11,900 nt of DNA. Source: an uncultured Clostridia bacterium. Its GTDB lineage: Bacteria; Bacillota; Clostridia; Christensenellales; UBA1242. The stretch is taken from contig CAMOHL010000010.1 in NCBI GenBank assembly GCA_946615295.1, positions 1 to 11,900 on the forward strand. The letters are read 5' to 3'. The notes below the pieces were generated by a model that worked only from the letters and a program-made list of their open reading frames with translations, had not been told where the DNA came from and made no database searches. The position numbers were made by a program, and so were the translations under genes. Numbering within the stretch: position 1 is the first letter of the stretch; each line of letters opens with the position of its first letter. Below are positions 7,901-11,900 of this stretch, in pieces.

Positions 7901-10900
7901 GTTTTGATGGATTTGAAGAAGATTCAACAAATGAACTTTTGTTGCTTGAATGCAAGTTGTGTGTTTATGTTTTGGTTGATGCAAATGGCAGAGAATATAG
8001 CACGATAGATATAAACAAAATAGACGGAGAAACAGAATTTGAAAAAATAAATTCTTTGATTACTCAAATAAAATCTAACGAATGTGAAATTCCACAAGGA
8101 CTCGATGGCAATGCAACATTCTATATATTTGCAAGACCTCTTAACTTAAATATTGGAACTGACCTATCAGTAAATGTAAATCAAGTTATAAGATATGTGG
8201 ATAGTGATTATTCAAGTTCACTAAATCTCACAGCATTACAAACTCCTAAATCACTTAATGTTGAAAACAGAAAAATTTCTTGGTCTGGATTGAGATATAA
8301 TTTGGATAAGACCGAAGACAACAAGCCTTTGGATTCATATCTTGTAACAATCAAAACAAATCAAGCAACATTTGAGTTTTCAGTTAAAGAAGATTCAACA
8401 AAAGATTATTATATTGATGCTGAAAACAAAGTTGTCTATATTGATGACTTTGCAAATTCAGACAATTGTTATTGGTATTTTACAAAAGAAAATTTTGAAA
8501 ATTTCTTTGGAGAAGATTCATATCAACCTGGAATTTATTCTATAACTATAAAAGCAATTGCAAAAAATATTTCTTATCAAAATGATGAAAATAGATACTA
8601 CTACTATTGTGATAGTTTGAGTTCAAATGCTCAAAAAGTAGAAGTTTTGGAAAACCCAATGTTGTTTGCAAGACAAGGTTATGTTGTTTGGAACAAAATT
8701 GCAAATGCACAAAGTTACAAATTGTATATCAAATATAATGGCACTCAAGAAATTGTTGAAATTAAAAATCTAAACTATTTTGCTCTTGAAAAAGATTATT
8801 TGCCTGGTGAATATGATATCAACATTCAAGCTATTGGAGATGAAAAAAATACATTCACAGCAGAATTTGATGAAGAAAACAACAAAATATATAGAAAATT
8901 GAATGCCATAACTTCGATTTATGTTGAAAATGGTGTTATAAAATACAACTTGAATAGCGAAGATACAGACACAAACTACAAATTTGTTGTGTATGTTAGA
9001 AACAACGAGCAAGAAGAAAGAGAAGATGTTACAATTCAAAATGCTCAACACACCGTGTTTGAACTCGGCAGTCAATTTGAAGGTGGAAAATCTTATATTG
9101 TCAGAGTTATGGTTGCCGGCGATGACACAATGTATTTGAATTCAGAAATTTCAAATCACTGTTTGGCAGGAAATGGTGCTCTTCCAACAAAACTCACAAA
9201 CCCACAAAGTGCAACAATAGAAAATGGAAGAATAAGTTGGGTGGCAGTTCCTTATGCAAGTTATTATAGAGTTTCAATTTCTGGACAAGACAATGAAATA
9301 AACACAAGCAAAGTTTATTATGATATTTCAAACATAACAAGTGGAACATACACTGTGTTTGTCAAAGCTATTGGTAACAATATATATCTCAATTCTTCAC
9401 AAGATAGTGGAAACACAATAACAAAACTTGAAAATATAAAGAACTTAACGATAGAAGATGGCTATTTGGCTTGGGATTGTGCTTCTATTTATGACTATGT
9501 TGTTGTTATAAATGGACAAGAAATTGTTTTGACAGAGCAAAATTCAAAAATAGAAGATGGAAGAGTATATTATAATTTCAGTGGATATGAAACAGGAGAT
9601 TATTCTTTCTATATCTATAATTATGGTGGAACAAGAAATATTTCAAGTGCAAAAACTTCAACTTACAATGTTTCAAAATTGGCTAGTCCAAACAATTTGA
9701 GAATTGAAGACAATGTCTTGAAATTTGATGGTGTTGATAATGCAGAAAAGTATTATATATCAATTTCTGCAGGAACAAAACAAGTAACAATTAAACAACT
9801 CTTTGAACAAGACATAAAAGACACAACAGAAATTAATTTTGATGATATCAAACAAGCAATTTCAAAAGATTTTGCAAATTATAGTTCAACTTCATTGACC
9901 TACACAATCAAAGTTGTTGCAGTTGGTTCTAGCGTAGAAATTGAAAATATGGATAGTTCAAACAATTTTGTAACTTCAAATGAAAGCAATGAAATTGTTA
10001 TAACTCAACCAGCAGCACCAACAATAACGGCAATCTACAATCAAAACGGAATGTTTGCAGGAAAAATTGTTTGGGACGAAGTTGAAAATGCAGATTATTA
10101 TGAAGTGAATGTTGCATTCTATGATAGTTTGGAAAATGCAAACAACAATTTTGTAACATACAAAGTTCAAAATAAAACATATTTCAATGTTACCGAAAAG
10201 GGCTTCTACAAAATTTATGTGCTTGCTTGCAAAAACATAAATTCATACAACAGTGAAAATTCAAACATACTTGAAAATATGTATTTTGGATTGTTTGAAG
10301 ATGGAAATGGAAGCGAAAACAATCCATTTGTAATAACAGATGTAAATGGCATAAATTCAATCAAGTTCAATATTGATGCTTGTTATCAACTTGCAAACGA
10401 TATAGAAATCAATGATGATTTGGAATTGATTGGAACTGATGAAAACAGATTTGATGGCAGTTTTGATGGAAACAACAAAACCATAACATTAAAGTTGAGT
10501 TCAACAAATCAAGTTGCATCAAGTTTGTTTGGAACTATTGGACAAAATGGTGTTGTTAAAAACTTGAATATTGTTTGCGAAAACAATTCAACAAAACAAC
10601 AAAACAACACAATAAATATTGCAAGTATAGCAGAAATAAATTATGGAAAAGTTCAAAATATTGCAGTATATGGAACTTTGTTAACAAAATATAACGATTT
10701 GAGCACTGTTATAAATTGTGGCGGAGTTGTTGCTATAAACTATGGAACAATTTCTTACACTGCAAGTTCTGCAAATATTGAACCACAAAACAATCAAAAT
10801 CTTGTCAATGTTGGTGGAGTTGTAGCCATAAACTATGGAACAATTGAAAAGTCAGGTTTTGTTGGAAAAGCAAGTGGTCAATTTGTTGGTGGAATTGCAA

Positions 10901-11448
10901 GTCAAAACTTGGGTGGAACAATTTCTCAATGCTATTATGAAACAAACAACACATATAGCACAAATCTAGAATGTTCAAACACAGGTAGAGAAAATAGCTA
11001 TGTTGGTGGAATTGTTGGATATATGCAAGGTGGAAAAATTTCTTATTGCTATGTCAATGGAGAAATTATTGGTCGAACAAGTTCTGCAAACACAGACATC
11101 AAGACATATATCGGTGGAATAGCAGGATATGTTGAATCTACAAAAAATTCAATAACAAATTCTTATGTTATTGGCTACAAAGGAACAGACACTACAAACA
11201 TTCAAATTTCTTCAAACACATCAAATGCAGGAGTTGCTTATGTTGGAGTGTTTGTTGGAGATAACAATGTTGATTCTAGTGGTGGAAATGTATATTGTTT
11301 GAGAGATAAAAATCAAGCGATTATTGGTGTGAAATATAATTCATTCAACAATTCAAAAACTGTTGAAAATTTGAGTGATTATCGTTCAAGACTTGGTTCG
11401 CAATATTTCAATAACAATATGAAGTTGATAAATGCAAAATATTTATAG
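4975..11448 (+). CDS. Giant surface lipoprotein: signal peptide, Big-like domain, about 17 FN3-like repeats, GLUG domain
   Basis: The 2157-residue product has a signal peptide (MKKLKVLIL, then a hydrophobic stretch) ending in the lipobox FTAC. Cys23 is the predicted lipid-attachment site, so export followed by lipidation (Lgt) and signal peptidase II cleavage is expected, leaving the protein on the outer face of the membrane. Residues about 30-122 resemble a bacterial Ig-like (Big) domain (LGEVAEVGFEITPSDAT). Residues about 127-1771 form a tandem array of FN3-like modules. Residues about 1772-2157 form a GLUG-type repeat domain introduced by FEDGNGSENNPFVIT. There is no sortase motif, C-terminal membrane segment, catalytic motif or dockerin, and cysteines are few. 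It is the first gene of its unit and lies 8 nt before a signal peptidase gene. The architecture suggests a long stalk carrying a beta-helical tip, as in adhesins or matrix/glycan-binding proteins; that role is inference. I do not recognise it as a named protein. Confidence 0.9.
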   Translation: MKKLKVLILFIIAIFGGLFFTACTEAGVLCEQITVLQEEIYLQLGEVAEVGFEITPSDATKKELELVGDYLDVARIDIDYDNSKLIVTARDFVTANKTDAMVGIRTTDGSEKEAHIQIYLLEENQSVKTPKNLTLSGNKLVWQSVDNALGYTICVNEEPYVVYQNSFDINLDEYAGTDVSVKVKANGRASNLDSAYTTELNFYVLNRPTGISYSDDTGIVSWNDVEQASSYVLYLNNRPYYTETTNLNISEYLNTVGQYDIKVKANGQSDGSIANSAFSNSLILTKLASPENVNIQNGVASWKSVVGAVGYDIEYQYSSNGVVLTKTERLDSVRFTLPTDLAVGDYRFRIKAIGNGKTTITSDFGVQRIYTKLATVKNLRVENGDITWDVNNLATSYTIYFENLDDNGNVVSDTISQNSGATSITYSISNRPAGDYRIDVVANGLDDKISSEKTGNPISVKKLLTPINLQATKENGESIIQWTNDSFASGYRLLINNDNSNEKFVSKTNGEFATYRFSNADLVDGLNTISIKAIGNYKNNGVWILNSEYSTDLVLTKLLAPIISVADIANGNAMWSSLDSQGFESYQIKILTSNGSLLFTDTISQNSINFNNIGSYYYDLPVGTYRFAVKTIAKQNTNYYDSDFSTEIFVKKAGIKNLSVYNGQIEDLLSDDENYEIRYFVSTSNQYITSINDFSTKTIKSGEIVSVKTQLYPTKLSVNDVYLVPGNYSAPIYIKKLPTIENVNMVDGVLNYGSNYADLDGYKFILKINDDEIENGTSLTYDFSNVDAGDYAVSIRAVSTQAGDGQQSSYDNPLLLDSYQMKSPFTFKRLSAPGVVVIPSFATGNMTIGDLADRINSNLLGNQMLIFWKEVPSATVYEVIVDGTIKFETSNTYISLQNTDVGVGTHTILIKAIGNGKEIISSDYERFLNRELVKHEFGKVQAPDKLYIEDGKIKWSYTNQANDPNFAVKELIANSSFDGFEEDSTNELLLLECKLCVYVLVDANGREYSTIDINKIDGETEFEKINSLITQIKSNECEIPQGLDGNATFYIFARPLNLNIGTDLSVNVNQVIRYVDSDYSSSLNLTALQTPKSLNVENRKISWSGLRYNLDKTEDNKPLDSYLVTIKTNQATFEFSVKEDSTKDYYIDAENKVVYIDDFANSDNCYWYFTKENFENFFGEDSYQPGIYSITIKAIAKNISYQNDENRYYYYCDSLSSNAQKVEVLENPMLFARQGYVVWNKIANAQSYKLYIKYNGTQEIVEIKNLNYFALEKDYLPGEYDINIQAIGDEKNTFTAEFDEENNKIYRKLNAITSIYVENGVIKYNLNSEDTDTNYKFVVYVRNNEQEEREDVTIQNAQHTVFELGSQFEGGKSYIVRVMVAGDDTMYLNSEISNHCLAGNGALPTKLTNPQSATIENGRISWVAVPYASYYRVSISGQDNEINTSKVYYDISNITSGTYTVFVKAIGNNIYLNSSQDSGNTITKLENIKNLTIEDGYLAWDCASIYDYVVVINGQEIVLTEQNSKIEDGRVYYNFSGYETGDYSFYIYNYGGTRNISSAKTSTYNVSKLASPNNLRIEDNVLKFDGVDNAEKYYISISAGTKQVTIKQLFEQDIKDTTEINFDDIKQAISKDFANYSSTSLTYTIKVVAVGSSVEIENMDSSNNFVTSNESNEIVITQPAAPTITAIYNQNGMFAGKIVWDEVENADYYEVNVAFYDSLENANNNFVTYKVQNKTYFNVTEKGFYKIYVLACKNINSYNSENSNILENMYFGLFEDGNGSENNPFVITDVNGINSIKFNIDACYQLANDIEINDDLELIGTDENRFDGSFDGNNKTITLKLSSTNQVASSLFGTIGQNGVVKNLNIVCENNSTKQQNNTINIASIAEINYGKVQNIAVYGTLLTKYNDLSTVINCGGVVAINYGTISYTASSANIEPQNNQNLVNVGGVVAINYGTIEKSGFVGKASGQFVGGIASQNLGGTISQCYYETNNTYSTNLECSNTGRENSYVGGIVGYMQGGKISYCYVNGEIIGRTSSANTDIKTYIGGIAGYVESTKNSITNSYVIGYKGTDTTNIQISSNTSNAGVAYVGVFVGDNNVDSSGGNVYCLRDKNQAIIGVKYNSFNNSKTVENLSDYRSRLGSQYFNNNMKLINAKYL
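5353..10287 (+). repeat. Array of about 17 degenerate FN3-like repeats within the lipoprotein
   Basis: Each module follows one pattern: a kL-x-x-P-x-N-l opening, then NG-x-i-x-W, then A-x-x-Y-x-v-x-i, then G-x-Y-x-x-x-i-K-A-i-G-N-G, then S-x-x-s-x-x-l-x-x-K-L. Approximate module starts by residue: 127, 207, 288, 374, 464, 559, 654, 738, 831, 941, 1089, 1226, 1310, 1408, 1486, 1570 and 1679. Most are 80-100 residues. The modules at 831, 941 and 1089 are enlarged by insertions, the last two to about 140-150 residues. Several have lost the core Trp: Tyr at 738 (GVLNYG) and 1310 (GVIKYN), Phe at 1570 (VLKFDG), none in the 654 module. KAIGNG or a close form recurs, for example at 352, 532, 912 and 1465. 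The repeats are well diverged, so they are old rather than freshly amplified. The FN3 assignment rests on this strand pattern, not on a search. Confidence 0.75.
10288..11445 (+). repeat. C-terminal GLUG-type repeat domain of the lipoprotein
   Basis: After a lead-in typical of GLUG proteins (GNGSENNPFVIT, then YQLANDIEI, then FDGSFDGNNKTI), about seven turns follow the form [VI]-G-G-[IV]-[AV]-G/A-x-N-x-G-x-I-x-x-[CS]-[YF]. Examples are CGGVVAINYGTISYTA near 1915, VGGVVAINYGTIEKSG near 1946, VGGIASQNLGGTISQCY near 1971, VGGIVGYMQGGKISYCY near 2010 and IGGIAGYVESTKNSITNSY near 2046. Such repeats are expected to coil into a beta-helix. At DNA level 10720-10752 and 10813-10845 match in 30 of 33 bases, and all three differences are synonymous. 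GLUG domains are known from bacterial surface and secreted proteins; the ligand is unknown. Confidence 0.8.
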
Positions 11449-11451
11449 GAG
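11448..11451 (+). promoter_or_regulatory. Ribosome binding site of the signal peptidase gene, overlapping the upstream stop codon
   Basis: The lipoprotein stop TAG (11446-11448) shares its G with GGAG (11448-11451), which is followed by five Ts and the ATG at 11457. This arrangement favours translational coupling of the two genes. Confidence 0.85.
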
Positions 11452-11456
11452 TTTTT

Positions 11457-11900
11457 ATGCGAAAGAAAGAAAATAAATTAAAATTTATAGTTTCTAGTTT
11501 GTTAAAATCATTTATATTTGCATTGTTGATTGCAATAGCATTTGGTTATTTGATGGGGTATAGGGCAATTCTAGTCAATGGCTGGAGTGCCCAACCCGAC
11601 ATCAAATATCAAAGTTTGATTATAACAAGAAAAGTTGAGCTCAATGATATGAAAGTTGGCGACTACATAACATTTTCACTTTCTGGAAAGAGTTATATCA
11701 CTCACCAAATTATCAGCATTGACTATGAAAACGATGTTATTGTTTGTGCTGACAATCAATATAATTCTGAAACGGGCGAGTATGAACATGGTGGCACACA
11801 GACACTTGCAACAAAAAATGTTATAGGAAAAGTTGTTTTTTCAAACTACATAATGGGAAAAACATTTTTCTCAATTAGACAAAACCCTTGGATTTTGTTT
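11457..11900 (+). CDS. Signal peptidase I, SipW/Sec11-like (S26B type), 3' end outside the window
   Basis: Membrane-anchored serine protease expected to cleave Sec-type signal peptides outside the membrane. The first 148 residues are present. A basic N-terminus (MRKKENKLK) is followed by one membrane segment (about 13-35). Next comes VNGWSAQPDI (40-49), where Ser44 aligns with the catalytic Ser of the usual SGSMEP motif, then VGDYITF (67-73), THQI (82-85) and CADNQYN (97-103). His83, where bacterial type I enzymes use Lys, indicates the Ser-His ER/SipW-like subfamily; Asp99 is the likely acidic residue. VIGKVVF (122-128) matches the conserved closing strand. The reading frame is open to the window end, and a second C-terminal membrane segment may follow. 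It is probably coupled to the lipoprotein gene. The lipoprotein itself needs signal peptidase II, so this enzyme's substrates are probably encoded further right. SipW-like enzymes in Bacillota often sit beside matrix or pilus-like substrates. Confidence 0.85.
   Translation, partial: MRKKENKLKFIVSSLLKSFIFALLIAIAFGYLMGYRAILVNGWSAQPDIKYQSLIITRKVELNDMKVGDYITFSLSGKSYITHQIISIDYENDVIVCADNQYNSETGEYEHGGTQTLATKNVIGKVVFSNYIMGKTFFSIRQNPWILF

Noticed and set aside
4984..10180. Minus-strand open frames of about 60-121 codons inside the lipoprotein gene
   Set aside because: They are shadows of the biased codon use of the long gene: Cys/Phe/Asn-rich translations without start signals.
1..11900. TGA read as tryptophan (Mollicutes-type code)
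   Set aside because: Tryptophans are encoded by TGG, ychF ends at TGA directly before a terminator, and no long frame needs TGA read-through.

Overview
The window is an AT-rich bacterial chromosome segment from a low-GC, Gram-positive-type organism, most likely an uncultured member of the Bacillota (Clostridia or Bacilli). The pointers are GGAG-type ribosome binding sites, sigma-A-like promoters with extended -10 boxes, a lipobox lipoprotein and a SipW-like signal peptidase. The genetic code is standard: TGA ends ychF and no in-frame TGA is needed in any long gene. The genus cannot be resolved from the sequence.

The left part (1-4740) is housekeeping. mnmG (62-1936) and mnmE (2129-3469), both on the minus strand, encode the two partners of the tRNA wobble-uridine modification enzyme. 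ychF (3612-4709, plus strand) encodes a conserved translation-associated P-loop NTPase and is divergent from mnmE. mnmE and mnmG are adjacent, but a 192-bp spacer separates them. That spacer carries a terminator-like hairpin and a near-consensus promoter for mnmG that physically overlap. mnmE has no visible Shine-Dalgarno sequence and may be read from a leaderless mRNA. ychF ends in a textbook intrinsic terminator (4712-4740).

The spacer 4741-4974 is very AT-rich and ends in a good promoter (TTGATA-N17-TAAAAT) that starts a second, accessory transcription unit. Its first gene (4975-11448) encodes a 2157-residue lipoprotein. In order it has a lipobox signal peptide, a Big/Ig-like domain, about 17 degenerate FN3-like repeats and a C-terminal GLUG-type repeat domain, probably a beta-helix. 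The stop codon of this gene overlaps the ribosome binding site of the next gene (11457 to beyond the window end), a SipW/Sec11-type signal peptidase I with an unusual serine motif. The pair looks like the beginning of a cell-surface operon whose remaining genes, including likely signal peptidase substrates, lie past position 11900.

No rRNA, tRNA, CRISPR array, insertion sequence or prophage gene was seen.
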